Source: G965250275 sp965250275 (lineage in GTDB: Bacteria > Pseudomonadota > Alphaproteobacteria > Rhodobacterales > Rhodobacteraceae). Taken from it: DNA of 64,000 nucleotides. A program made the position numbers and the translations under genes. This document shows, piece by piece, positions 1 through 8,604 of the stretch. Position 1 is the first letter of the stretch; the number at the start of each line of letters is the position of its first letter. The stretch lies in contig OZ252297.1 in the NCBI GenBank assembly GCA_965250275.1, positions 682,001 to 746,000 of the forward strand. Direction: 5' to 3'. The notes beneath the pieces are model-generated. The model saw only the letters and a program-made list of their open reading frames with translations. It made no database searches and was not told the origin of the DNA.

Positions 1-695
1 AGCTGGCCAGACGCGGCGCAGCACTTGGCGCATTCGTGTTTGGCCAGGCCGCGAGCGAACACGGTCTGCGGGCCGCATTCCGTGCGGCATCAGAAAAAGG
101 TCTGGCGCTGGATTTCCACGTGGATGAAGGACTTGAGCCGGATCTTCGCGGGCTTGAATTGATTGCGGATATCGCCCTTGAGACCCGTCATGAAGGCCCG
201 GTGTTGTGTGGTCATGCTTGCAGCCTTGCCTCTCAACCAGCGTCCGACGTCCAGCGGACCGCCGATAAGCTGGCACAGGCCGGAATCATCGTCGTCTCGC
301 TGCCGGCGACAAATCTCTATTTACAGGGCAGGGCCGGTGGCACGCCTGATCGGCGCGGTGTCACTCAGATTCACGAACTGCGCGCCGCAGGCGTGCGGAT
401 GATCGTTGGTACCGACAACGTCGGCGATGCCTATTGCCCCGGAAACAGGCACGACCCTTTTCATACACTTGGTCTGGCCTGCATCGCTGCGCATATGGAC
501 CCGCCGGTTGGCCAATGGCTCCCCATGATCGCACAGGATGCCTCTCTCGGGCTTGGCGAGCCCCCTATCTGGTTGGACGATGCGCACGCGGACGATGTGA
601 TTGCGGTCCAGGCCGGCGGAACGTCCGATCTGCTGGGTGACTTGTCCGGCCTGATCCAACCCCTTTCAACAATTCTGGAGCAACCCCCGTCATGA
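1..695 (+). CDS. Cytosine deaminase-like amidohydrolase, 3' part
   Basis: The reading frame is open from base 3 at the left edge, so the N-terminus, including the usual metal-binding HxH, lies outside the window. The visible part carries CodA-family landmarks in order: HVDEG (metal His and catalytic Glu), GHACSL (metal His), LYLQGR, TPDRRG and GTDNVGD (metal Asp). These match E. coli cytosine deaminase closely in order and spacing. The likely reaction is hydrolytic deamination of a pyrimidine or related ring; the substrate cannot be fixed from this fragment. Its stop overlaps the next start as ATGA, so the two genes are probably translationally coupled. A GTG at 36 is only an internal codon. 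Confidence 0.85.
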   Translation, partial: LARRGAALGAFVFGQAASEHGLRAAFRAASEKGLALDFHVDEGLEPDLRGLELIADIALETRHEGPVLCGHACSLASQPASDVQRTADKLAQAGIIVVSLPATNLYLQGRAGGTPDRRGVTQIHELRAAGVRMIVGTDNVGDAYCPGNRHDPFHTLGLACIAAHMDPPVGQWLPMIAQDASLGLGEPPIWLDDAHADDVIAVQAGGTSDLLGDLSGLIQPLSTILEQPPS

Positions 696-2089
696 CAACC
701 GATCACGCCAAAGACTGGGACGCCATCGCAGCGGCAATGGCGCCAGTTGAAGTCTCGCAGGACCCTTTGTTGCTGAAGAAGCGCGCGCGCGATTACTTCT
801 GGTACTCGCCGGTCTTGAACGCAGAGTTGCGCGGACACAAAGCGGACCTCGTGGCCCAGCCTAAAACACCCGAGGAACTCGCCCGCTGTCTGTCCGTTGC
901 GTATGAGAACGATGTACCAATCGTGCTGCGGGGGGGTGGCACAGGAAACTACGGTCAGTCTGTTCCGGTGAACGGCGGCCTGATCATCGACACCACGGGG
1001 TGCAACCGGATCCTCGAAATCAGCGATGGATTCGTACGCGTCGAGGCGGGCGCGCTCATGGCAGACATCAACAGCGCGCTCAAACCACATGGGTGGGAGC
1101 TGGCGATGTTCCCGTCAACACAGGACATCGCCACCATCGGCGGCTTTGTGGCCGGGGGCTCTGCGGGCATCGGCTCGGTGGCGAACGGCCCACTGCGTCA
1201 GCCAGGGAACATACGCCAGATCAAAGCCTATTCGGTGGAGGCGGTCCCTGAATTGCACGTCTTCAACGAAAATGAGGTGTTGGACATCCATCACGCATGG
1301 GGCCTGAATGGTGCCATCGTTGAGGTCACCATGCGCACGGTGCCCACCCACGAGTGGATTGGCGTTATGGCGACGTTTGAGGACTATGCCGCTGCATATG
1401 CGGCCGGTTATGCGCTCGCGTCGGACAAAAACACCAGATGCAAGCTGGTGAGCGTGGTTGATTCACGTATTGCCACTTACTTCCGCCGTCTCGCGTCCCA
1501 CATCGAAGCGGGGCGTGACTTGCTTGTCAGCCTCGTTCCGCAGGAGGATGTCGCGGCCGTGGAAGCTTTGATTGTGGCTGCGGGCGGTCGGGTTGACCTC
1601 GCCATGACCGACGAGCAACGCGTCGCAGAGAACATCCCGCATGTGTTTGAGTTTGGCTGGAACCACACAACGCTGCAGGTTCTGAAATCTGATCGATCCG
1701 CGACCTACCAGCAATACGGCGTCACAGATCCCTCTGACACCGCGAACATCGCCCGGCTGCACGCCGAACTCGGCGAAAAGGTCTGGATGCATCACGAGTT
1801 TTCTCAGTTCGATGGTCGCATCACGGCATCCGATCTGCCGATTATCTGGTATGAGGATGAGGCTCACCTGCGGAGCGTCGATGCGCTTTATGCAGCCAAT
1901 GGATGCACGGTGCACGACGCCCACACCAACCGCATTGAAGGGGGCGGTATGAAACCCGACTACCGCCATCTTGCCGTGAAAAAGCGCCTCGATCCAAAGG
2001 GCCTTTTGAACCCCGGAAAGTCAGACGCTTGGGAGGATGTCTGCCACCTCTCGCCCGAAGCGATTCTGGCGCTTGGCCAAGGCGCCTGA
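692..2089 (+). CDS. FAD-binding oxidoreductase (GlcD/PCMH type)
   Basis: A 465-residue flavoprotein. Residues about 50-215 form an FAD-binding PCMH domain with the typical LRGGGTGNYGQSVP and GGFVAGGSAGIGS glycine-rich stretches. The C-terminal half ends in LLNPGK, the hallmark of the FAD-linked oxidase C-terminal domain. Family members oxidise 2-hydroxy acids or similar substrates with FAD. The start overlaps the stop of the amidohydrolase gene, which suggests a shared catabolic operon, perhaps for a purine- or pyrimidine-like compound; that is inference. The substrate is unknown. Confidence 0.85.
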   Translation: MTTDHAKDWDAIAAAMAPVEVSQDPLLLKKRARDYFWYSPVLNAELRGHKADLVAQPKTPEELARCLSVAYENDVPIVLRGGGTGNYGQSVPVNGGLIIDTTGCNRILEISDGFVRVEAGALMADINSALKPHGWELAMFPSTQDIATIGGFVAGGSAGIGSVANGPLRQPGNIRQIKAYSVEAVPELHVFNENEVLDIHHAWGLNGAIVEVTMRTVPTHEWIGVMATFEDYAAAYAAGYALASDKNTRCKLVSVVDSRIATYFRRLASHIEAGRDLLVSLVPQEDVAAVEALIVAAGGRVDLAMTDEQRVAENIPHVFEFGWNHTTLQVLKSDRSATYQQYGVTDPSDTANIARLHAELGEKVWMHHEFSQFDGRITASDLPIIWYEDEAHLRSVDALYAANGCTVHDAHTNRIEGGGMKPDYRHLAVKKRLDPKGLLNPGKSDAWEDVCHLSPEAILALGQGA

Positions 2090-2123
2090 TCCGACGCCAG
2101 CGCGAACGGTCAGGCCCGTTTTT
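2084..2123 (+). terminator. Terminator between convergent genes
   Basis: GCCTGA at 2084-2089 can pair with TCAGGC at 2110-2115, followed by CCG and a run of five T at 2119-2123. The hairpin uses the stop region of the FAD oxidase and overlaps the dxs stop codon, so it would end transcription from the left while lying inside the convergent dxs message. The stem is short (6 bp), so the call is moderate. Confidence 0.4.
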
Positions 2124-4038
2124 CGCTCAGGCTCGCAACCCCGAGGACTTTGAGCACCTTGGCTTCGATATCAGGAGCGTTCATAGCCGCCACTGAATAC
2201 ATATCGGCGGGGCTCGCCTGATCGATAAACTCATCGGGAAGTACCATCGAGCGGTACTTGAGCCCTGCGTCCAGCGCTCCCTCTTCGGCCAGAAGATGGG
2301 CGACGTGACTTCCGAACCCGCCTACAGCGCCTTCTTCGATGGTGATCAGAGCCTCGTGTCCGGACGCAAGTTCAAGAATGAGTTCGCGATCCAGCGGTTT
2401 CGCAAACCGCGCATCCGCGACAGTTGGGGTGATGCCCCGCGCAGCCAACGCTTCTGCCGCGGTCAGGACTTCACTCAGGCGTGCGCCGAATGACAGGATC
2501 GCGACCCGGCTGCCTTGTTGGATGATGCGGCCTTTTCCAATCTCCAGCGGTTCGCCGCGCTCGGGAAGATCAACTCCCACGCCTTCTCCCCGAGGGAAAC
2601 GGAAGGCAATCGGACCATCATCATGGGCTGCTGCGGTGGCGACCATGTGCACCAGTTCAGCCTCATCAGCAGCGGCCATCACGGTGAAGCCCGGAAGGTT
2701 TGTCAGGTAGGCAATGTCATAGCTGCCGGCGTGCGTCGCCCCGTCGGCACCCACCAGCCCCGCACGATCGATTGCAAACCGCACGGGAAGGCGCTGAATA
2801 GCCACATCGTGCACGACCTGATCGTAACCTCGTTGCAAAAAGGTCGAATACATCGTGCAAAACGGTTTCATCCCTCCCGCCGCCAGCGCCGCAGAGAATG
2901 TGACGCCATGCTGCTCGGCAATGCCCACATCAAAGCACCGGCTGGGATAGCGTTCCGCAAAGAGGTTCAGGCCCGTGCCATCCGGCATGGCCGCCGTTAT
3001 CGCGCAGACCTTGTCATCCGCCTCGGCTTCGCGGATCAGGCTCTGCGCAAAGACCTTGGTGTAACTCGGGGCGTTGCTGGGTGCCTTTTTTTGCTCGCCC
3101 GTGACCAAGTCGAACTTGGCCGTTGCGTGGCCCTTGTCCCGCGCGCCTTCAGCAGGGGCATAGCCTTTGCCCTTCTTGGTGATCGCGTGAATCAGGATCG
3201 GACCGGTCGCGCGAGCCTTGACCGTCCGCAAGACTGGCAAGAGCTGATCCATATCGTGTCCGTCAATCGGACCAAGATAAGAGAAACCCAGTTCCTCGAA
3301 CAGGGTGCCGCCTACGGCCATGCCCTTGAGCATTTCCTTGGCGCGCTTGGCCCCTTCGCGAAAGGGTTCAGGCAAAAGTGAGACCGCGCCCTTGGCTGCG
3401 GCTTTGAGCTCCTGAAACGGTTCTTCGGCATAAAGCCGGGTGAGATAAGAGGAGAGCGCCCCGACCGGAGGCGCGATGCTCATCTCATTGTCGTTGAGAA
3501 TGACAATCAGGCGTTTGCGCAAATGCCCTGCATTGTTCATGGCCTCGAAAGCCATACCCGCACTCATGGCGCCGTCGCCGATCACCGCGATAGCGTCTCC
3601 GAGCCCTTCGGGGGTGTTGCCGCCAAGGTCCCTCGCCACGGCGAATCCCAGAGCCGCGCTGATCGAGGTAGAGGAATGCGCGGCGCCGAAAGGATCGTAG
3701 GGGGACTCCGAGCGTTTTGTGAAACCACTCAGACCGTCTTTCATGCGCAAGGTTCGGATCCGGTCGCGGCGACCAGTCAGAATCTTGTGCGGGTAGGATT
3801 GATGACTGACGTCCCAGATCAGCTTGTCTTTCGGGGTGTCGAACACCGCGTGCAGCGCCACCGTCAGTTCCACAACGCCCAAACCTGCACCCAGATGACC
3901 CCCGGTGACGGAGACGGCCGAAATTGTCTCTGCCCGAAGTTCTGCGGCCAGCCGGTTCAACTCCGCGTCGGAAAACCTCTTCAGGTCCGCAGGCGACCAG
4001 ACCTGATCAAGCAGGGGTGTTTTGGGGGTCTCTGACAT
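2110..4038 (-). CDS. dxs: 1-deoxy-D-xylulose-5-phosphate synthase
   Basis: Thiamine-diphosphate enzyme making DXP from pyruvate and glyceraldehyde-3-phosphate, first step of the MEP isoprenoid pathway. The product is 642 residues, normal for Dxs. GDGAMSAG...NDN is the ThDP motif near residue 150, and DRAGLVGADGATHAG marks the transketolase pyrimidine domain. The start at 4038 is chosen because AAGGAGG lies just upstream and the protein begins MSETPKTPLLDQV; longer readings run back through ispA in another frame and are not real. It is the last gene of a deacetylase-xseB-ispA-dxs operon. Confidence 0.97.
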   Translation of the reverse strand: MSETPKTPLLDQVWSPADLKRFSDAELNRLAAELRAETISAVSVTGGHLGAGLGVVELTVALHAVFDTPKDKLIWDVSHQSYPHKILTGRRDRIRTLRMKDGLSGFTKRSESPYDPFGAAHSSTSISAALGFAVARDLGGNTPEGLGDAIAVIGDGAMSAGMAFEAMNNAGHLRKRLIVILNDNEMSIAPPVGALSSYLTRLYAEEPFQELKAAAKGAVSLLPEPFREGAKRAKEMLKGMAVGGTLFEELGFSYLGPIDGHDMDQLLPVLRTVKARATGPILIHAITKKGKGYAPAEGARDKGHATAKFDLVTGEQKKAPSNAPSYTKVFAQSLIREAEADDKVCAITAAMPDGTGLNLFAERYPSRCFDVGIAEQHGVTFSAALAAGGMKPFCTMYSTFLQRGYDQVVHDVAIQRLPVRFAIDRAGLVGADGATHAGSYDIAYLTNLPGFTVMAAADEAELVHMVATAAAHDDGPIAFRFPRGEGVGVDLPERGEPLEIGKGRIIQQGSRVAILSFGARLSEVLTAAEALAARGITPTVADARFAKPLDRELILELASGHEALITIEEGAVGGFGSHVAHLLAEEGALDAGLKYRSMVLPDEFIDQASPADMYSVAAMNAPDIEAKVLKVLGVASLSEKRA

Positions 4039-4063
4039 CTGCGCCTCCTTCCGGCGGCGGGGG

Positions 4064-4930
4064 TTAACTCTCGCGGGAAATAGCGAAGCGTGCGACCTCT
4101 CGCAAGGTATCCGCGTTGTTACCATACACGGCCAAGGCGGCGCTCGCTTCCTCCGACAGCGCGTGCGCCCGTTTCTTTGCACCGTCCAGTCCCAGCAACG
4201 TGACAAAAGTCGCTTTGCCTGCGGCCGCATCTTTCTGAAGGCGCTTTCCCGCTTTGTCGGCATCACCTTCAACGTCCAAGATGTCGTCAGCGATCTGGAA
4301 AGCAAGCCCAAGGGCCTGTGCATATTGGCGCAGTGGCAATATGTCGGCTTGGGCCAAACGGGCGCCCGCGCAGGCTGACCACTCAAACAGGGCGCCGGTC
4401 TTGCCAGACTGCAGTGCGGAGATCTGTTGGATATCAAGGGGCGCGGCGGAGGTCTCTGCCGCGATATCGAGCGCCTGACCCAGCACCATCCCGCGCGCAC
4501 CCGCCGCGACCGCAAGGCTGTGGGCAAGGTCGGCCCGGACCGCAGGCGACCCGTTCTCCGGACGTGTTACCAGTTCGAACGCGAGCGCCTGCAAAGCGTC
4601 GCCAGCAAGTACTGCCGTGGCCTCGTCCCACTTTAGATGTACCGTGGGGCGGCCACGCCGCAGGTCGTCGTCGTCCATGCAAGGCATGTCGTCATGGATC
4701 AACGAGTAGGCATGCATTGCTTCGATCGCCGTTGCGGCCCAGATCCCCTGACTGGCGGAGATCCCGTGTAGACGTGCGCTTTCGAGCGCCAGAAAGCCGC
4801 GAAGGCGTTTGCCGCCTTCGGTCGCATAATTCATCGCCTCGACAACTGGGACTTGCTGCAGCTCGGACAATACCAGTGCGAACTGCCTTCCGATCTGTTC
4901 CGCTGCATCCGCCAGTTGGCGCTTCAGCAT
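4064..4930 (-). CDS. ispA: Polyprenyl (farnesyl/geranylgeranyl) diphosphate synthase
   Basis: Chain-elongating prenyltransferase of 288 residues, condensing IPP with allylic diphosphates. The first Asp-rich motif is HDDMPCMDDDDLRRG, with the extra spacing residues and trailing Arg typical of bacterial farnesyl synthases, and the second is DDILD. GGKRLR binds IPP. It starts directly after the xseB stop and 25 bases before dxs, the classic alphaproteobacterial order. Product chain length, C15 or longer, cannot be decided by eye. Confidence 0.95.
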   Translation of the reverse strand: MLKRQLADAAEQIGRQFALVLSELQQVPVVEAMNYATEGGKRLRGFLALESARLHGISASQGIWAATAIEAMHAYSLIHDDMPCMDDDDLRRGRPTVHLKWDEATAVLAGDALQALAFELVTRPENGSPAVRADLAHSLAVAAGARGMVLGQALDIAAETSAAPLDIQQISALQSGKTGALFEWSACAGARLAQADILPLRQYAQALGLAFQIADDILDVEGDADKAGKRLQKDAAAGKATFVTLLGLDGAKKRAHALSEEASAALAVYGNNADTLREVARFAISRES

Positions 4931-5173
4931 CTATTGACCTTCAACCGGTGTGGTGCCTGTCGGGTTGCCGTCGCCATCAAGCGTGATGGCCGCAACCTTT
5001 TCTTCGGCGCGTTTCAACTCCGCTTCGCATCTGGCTTTGAGTTTGGCGCCGCGTTCGTAAAGTTCGATGGACTTGTCCAGTTCCACATCGCCTTGATCCA
5101 GCTGGGCGACCACCTGTTCCAACTCCCGCATGGCCTGTTCAAAGGTCATGTTCTCGACGGGTGTTTCTGTCAT
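4931..5173 (-). CDS. xseB: Exodeoxyribonuclease VII small subunit
   Basis: An 80-residue protein with the family core MTFEQAMRELEQVVAQLD followed by a helical stretch ending in a charged tail. It binds the XseA catalytic subunit to form exonuclease VII, which degrades single-stranded DNA. The start overlaps the upstream deacetylase stop as ATGA, and ispA follows with no gap. This placement before ispA/dxs is conserved across many proteobacteria and is probably not functional coupling. Confidence 0.95.
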   Translation of the reverse strand: MTETPVENMTFEQAMRELEQVVAQLDQGDVELDKSIELYERGAKLKARCEAELKRAEEKVAAITLDGDGNPTGTTPVEGQ

Positions 5174-6096
5174 GATCCGGCCCTCATCAGTTCTTCGACA
5201 TGCGCGCGCGCGGATTCGGCCAGCGCGTCGAGATCATATCCGCCCTCCAGCAGCGACACGATTCTTCCATCGCAAACCTCTTGCGCAATCTCGCAGAGTT
5301 CAGCGGTAACCCAGGCGAAATCTGCCGTGTCCCAATTCAATTCCGCCAGCGGGTCATTGCGATGCGCGTCAAACCCGGCGGACACCACGATAAGTTCCGG
5401 GCGGAAGCTGCGCAGTCGTGCCGCCGCCTGAGTCCCCCATGCGGCGCGCATTTCCGCACTGCCGCTGCCCGGCGGCAGCGGGAGGTTGAGCACGTTCCCA
5501 TGTGCACCGGTTTCCGACGGGTTGCCCGTGCCGGGCCATAGCGGCATCTGCTGGCTGGTGATTACCAATGCCCGCGCATCGTCCCACAACAGGTCTTGCG
5601 TTCCGTTGCCATGGTGCACGTCGAAATCGACCACCGCCACTCGGTTCAGACCGTGATGATCCAGCGCATGCTTGGCGGCGAGGGCGGCGTTCCCGAACAA
5701 ACAGAATCCCATCGCAGTGGAGGTTTCCGCGTGGTGGCCGGGAGGGCGCACCGCTGCAAACGCATTGTTCGCTTTGCCACTCAGAACCATATCCACGGCG
5801 GTGACCGCAGCACCCGCCGCGCGAAATGCGGCCTTCAAGGATCCAGGCGACATCCAGGTGTCTGCATCGATCTGGTGATAGCCCTGCGCCGGTTCCGATC
5901 CTTTCACGTCCTCAATGTAGGACTCGGGATGAATACGCAGCAGGTCGTCGTCAGCGGCAAGAGGCGCTGAGACACGCGTCAGCTCCAGCGGTTGGAGCGC
6001 TGCCAGAACATGTTCCAGCCGAGCCACGCGCTCGGGGTGCCCCTCTGGGGTCACGTGTTGCAGGCAGTCGTCATGGGTGATCAGAACAGTGGTCAT
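5170..6096 (-). CDS. Histone deacetylase-family (acetoin utilisation/polyamine) deacetylase
   Basis: About 308 residues of arginase/deacetylase fold. Visible active-site features are RPPGHHAE (the tandem His pair), VVDFDVHHGNGTQDL (zinc Asp and His) and GFDAHRNDPL (second zinc Asp), with EGGYDLDAL near the C-terminus. Bacterial members hydrolyse acetylated small amines or proteins. I prefer the ATG at 6096 over a GTG at 6105; neither has a strong Shine-Dalgarno. It is the first gene of the xseB-ispA-dxs operon. Confidence 0.9.
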   Translation of the reverse strand: MTTVLITHDDCLQHVTPEGHPERVARLEHVLAALQPLELTRVSAPLAADDDLLRIHPESYIEDVKGSEPAQGYHQIDADTWMSPGSLKAAFRAAGAAVTAVDMVLSGKANNAFAAVRPPGHHAETSTAMGFCLFGNAALAAKHALDHHGLNRVAVVDFDVHHGNGTQDLLWDDARALVITSQQMPLWPGTGNPSETGAHGNVLNLPLPPGSGSAEMRAAWGTQAAARLRSFRPELIVVSAGFDAHRNDPLAELNWDTADFAWVTAELCEIAQEVCDGRIVSLLEGGYDLDALAESARAHVEELMRAGS

Positions 6097-6147
6097 GGGC
6101 CGCACGCTAGCAAGCCCATGGACAGGTCACAATGGGCCACGAAAGGG

Positions 6148-6846
6148 TCAATCCGGAGCAAGCATGTACCCGGCACCGCGAACGGTCTGCAGGTATCTGG
6201 GTTGTTTGGGGTTGGGTTCGATTTTGCGCCGCAATCGCGTGATCTGCACGTCAACGGCACGCTCCTGAGCCTGGCCTCTGTCCCGCCCCAGGTCCTCGAC
6301 CAGTTTGGTTCGGCTCACCGCTTCGCCCGGGCAGGAGGAAAAAATCTTCATCAGTTGGGTTTCGGTACCCGTCAGTCGAACAATGGCATCGCCACGCCAC
6401 ATTTCGCCGCGTTCGATGTCGTAGCGGATGGGCCCAAGGTGCAGAATCTTGGGCACAGTGTCTTCGACTGGCGTTTCGGGCATCCGGCGCAGAATGGCGT
6501 TGATCCGGAGCAGAAGTTCCTTGGGCTCAAACGGTTTCGGCAGATAGTCGTCGGCCCCGGCCTCGAGACCCTGGATTCGGTTCTCGGTTTCGCCTTTGGC
6601 TGTCAGCAAAAGGATGGGTGTATCGTGGGTCTCGCGCAGGGACCGAGTCAGGCTCACGCCATCTTCACCCGGCATCATGACGTCCAGAACAATCATGTCG
6701 AAATCCAGACCGGACAGCACGCGGCGCGCATGTTCCGCGTCGCGCGCAGAGGTCACAAGAAATCCGTTCCGCATCAGGAACTTCTTCAGAAGGTCGCGAA
6801 TACGCTCGTCGTCGTCGACGATCAGCAGGTGGGCGTCCATTTCCAT
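6148..6846 (-). CDS. petR: OmpR-type response regulator PetR
   Basis: A 232-residue two-domain regulator. The receiver has the DDDERIRDL acidic pocket, the phosphoacceptor in VLDVMMPGEDG and the conserved Lys in PKPFEPKELL. The C-terminus is a winged helix with VDVQITRLRRKIEP and VRGAGYML. In Rhodobacter capsulatus petR lies downstream of petP and upstream of the bc1 operon and is needed for growth; here petPR is 12 kb from petABC. Its start overlaps the petP stop by one base, so the pair is one operon. No partner sensor kinase is in the window. Confidence 0.85.
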   Translation of the reverse strand: MEMDAHLLIVDDDERIRDLLKKFLMRNGFLVTSARDAEHARRVLSGLDFDMIVLDVMMPGEDGVSLTRSLRETHDTPILLLTAKGETENRIQGLEAGADDYLPKPFEPKELLLRINAILRRMPETPVEDTVPKILHLGPIRYDIERGEMWRGDAIVRLTGTETQLMKIFSSCPGEAVSRTKLVEDLGRDRGQAQERAVDVQITRLRRKIEPNPKQPRYLQTVRGAGYMLAPD

Positions 6847-7358
6847 CAGTTCACACCATCACGCAATCGCACATATGTTCGCCTCATCTCGGCATCCATC
6901 ATCGCCTCCAGCACTTGCCGAAACCCGGCAACTGCCTCTGGTCCCGCCTTGCGAAATGCGAGTCGCATCCGCTCCCTTTGCGCGTCTGAGAGGCGCCCTT
7001 CCAGCGCGCGCCCCTGCTCGGTCAGGTAAAGGTGACGCTCGCGTTTGTCGATGGTGCCGACGCGGCTTTCAACCAAGCCATCGCCGATCAAAGTACGCAA
7101 TACACGATTCAGCGATTGCTTGGTGACCCCGAGGATGGACAACAGATTGTTCACCGTCGTGCCGGGTGCGCGATTAATGAAATGAACGGCCCTGTGATGT
7201 GCCCGACCATATGCCAGTTCCGCCAGGATGCGATCCGGGTCCGCCGTAAAGCCACGATAGGCAAAAAACATGGCTTCGATTCCCTGACGCAGTTGCTCGT
7301 CGGTCAGAAAAAGAAGGTTCTCGCCGCCATAGACAGCAGCGGAGCGTCCGTCTGACAT
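6846..7358 (-). CDS. petP: MarR-family regulator PetP
   Basis: A 170-residue MarR/SlyA-type winged-helix protein. The helix-turn-helix region reads TVNNLLSILGVTKQSLNRVLRTL with the wing VGTIDKRERHLYLTEQGRAL. It is immediately upstream of petR and matches the petP-petR arrangement of Rhodobacter. Members act as dimers that bind inverted repeats, often controlling their own operon. No clear operator was found in the 155-base gap to ilvE. Confidence 0.82.
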   Translation of the reverse strand: MSDGRSAAVYGGENLLFLTDEQLRQGIEAMFFAYRGFTADPDRILAELAYGRAHHRAVHFINRAPGTTVNNLLSILGVTKQSLNRVLRTLIGDGLVESRVGTIDKRERHLYLTEQGRALEGRLSDAQRERMRLAFRKAGPEAVAGFRQVLEAMMDAEMRRTYVRLRDGVN

Positions 7359-7513
7359 CTTTGCCCCTCAACTCGGTTTGTTACAGCTTACGTCAGCGTT
7401 GTTGACATTCCAAGAGTGAAGCAGTATCGAATCGCAGTTTTGGCGCAATTTTATGACCACATCGGACATATCTGCGCAACAAATGGAAACATGCGAACTA
7501 CGGAGTACTCGCC

Positions 7514-8380
7514 ATGGCAGGCTATGACGACCGCGACGGCCAGATTTGGATGGATGGCCAACTCATCCCTTGGCGGGACGCCAACGTGCATATTCTTACA
7601 CATGCGATGCACTATGCGTCATCCGTCTTCGAAGGGGAGCGCGCCTATAACGGAAAGATCTTCAAGTCGCGGGAGCATTCCGAAAGACTGCGGCGCTCTG
7701 CGGAGATGATCGACTTCGAAATCCCTTACTCCGTCGAAGAAATCGAAGCGGCGAAAGCCGAGGTGATGGCGGCCAGCGGTTTGTCGGATGCTTACGTGCG
7801 CGCGGTCGCATGGCGCGGCGCGGGCGAGGACATGGGCGTCGCATCTGCGCGCAATCCGGTCCGAATGGCCATCGCAGCCTGGGAATGGGGCGCCTACTAT
7901 GGCGACAGCAAGTACAAAGGCGCCAAGCTCGACATTTCGAAGTGGAAACGTCCCAGCCCGGAAACGATCCCGAGCCATGCCAAAGCGGCAGGTCTCTATA
8001 TGATCTGCACCATGTCCAAACACGCGGCCGAAGCCAAAGGGTGCGCGGATGCCATGATGTTCGATTACCGTGGCTATGTGGCGGAAGCGACCGGCGCGAA
8101 CATTTTCTTTGTGAAGGACGGAGAGGTCCACACGCCCGACCCGGATTGCTTTTTGAACGGGATCACGCGTCAGACCGTGGTTGGTATGCTCAAGGACCGG
8201 CAGATCAAGGTGCACGAGCGCCACATCATGCCCGACGAACTGGAGAGCTTCGAACAGTGCTGGCTGACCGGGACCGCGGCGGAGGTAACGCCAGTCGGTC
8301 AGATCGGCGATTACAACTTCGAAGTCGGGGCTCTGACGCGGGACATTGCCGAAAGCTACGAAAAACTGGTGCGCGCCTGA
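7514..8380 (+). CDS. ilvE: Branched-chain amino acid aminotransferase
   Basis: A 288-residue fold-IV PLP aminotransferase. The N-terminus DGQIWMDGQLIPWRDA and HYASSVFEGERAY are typical of IlvE, the catalytic Lys is expected in the SHAKAAGLY segment, and FLNGITRQTVVGML binds phosphate. It interconverts leucine, isoleucine and valine with their 2-oxo acids using 2-oxoglutarate. It is transcribed divergently from petP and appears monocistronic; no leader peptide or attenuator is visible in the upstream 155 bases. Confidence 0.93.
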   Translation: MAGYDDRDGQIWMDGQLIPWRDANVHILTHAMHYASSVFEGERAYNGKIFKSREHSERLRRSAEMIDFEIPYSVEEIEAAKAEVMAASGLSDAYVRAVAWRGAGEDMGVASARNPVRMAIAAWEWGAYYGDSKYKGAKLDISKWKRPSPETIPSHAKAAGLYMICTMSKHAAEAKGCADAMMFDYRGYVAEATGANIFFVKDGEVHTPDPDCFLNGITRQTVVGMLKDRQIKVHERHIMPDELESFEQCWLTGTAAEVTPVGQIGDYNFEVGALTRDIAESYEKLVRA

Positions 8381-8604
8381 CACCCAGCAACTCTGCTGAT
8401 TGGGGGTCAATTTCCGATTGGCCCCTTCATTGGATGGATCAGGCCCGCTATTTGCTTGCGCAAAGAGGCGCGGGCTTTCGCTCCGAACCGGCAAGCGAAG
8501 TCCGGCGCCATCAATGGTTACAAAACCTTGATCTGATTGATCCCTGACCTTCACAGAATCGCAGTTTCCTGTCCTCATTCCATTCACCTGACAGGGAGCC
8601 ACCC

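Noticed and set aside
2110..4527. 805-residue reading of dxs
   Set aside because: The extra N-terminus is ispA sequence in another frame; a strong ribosome site and family start are at 4038.
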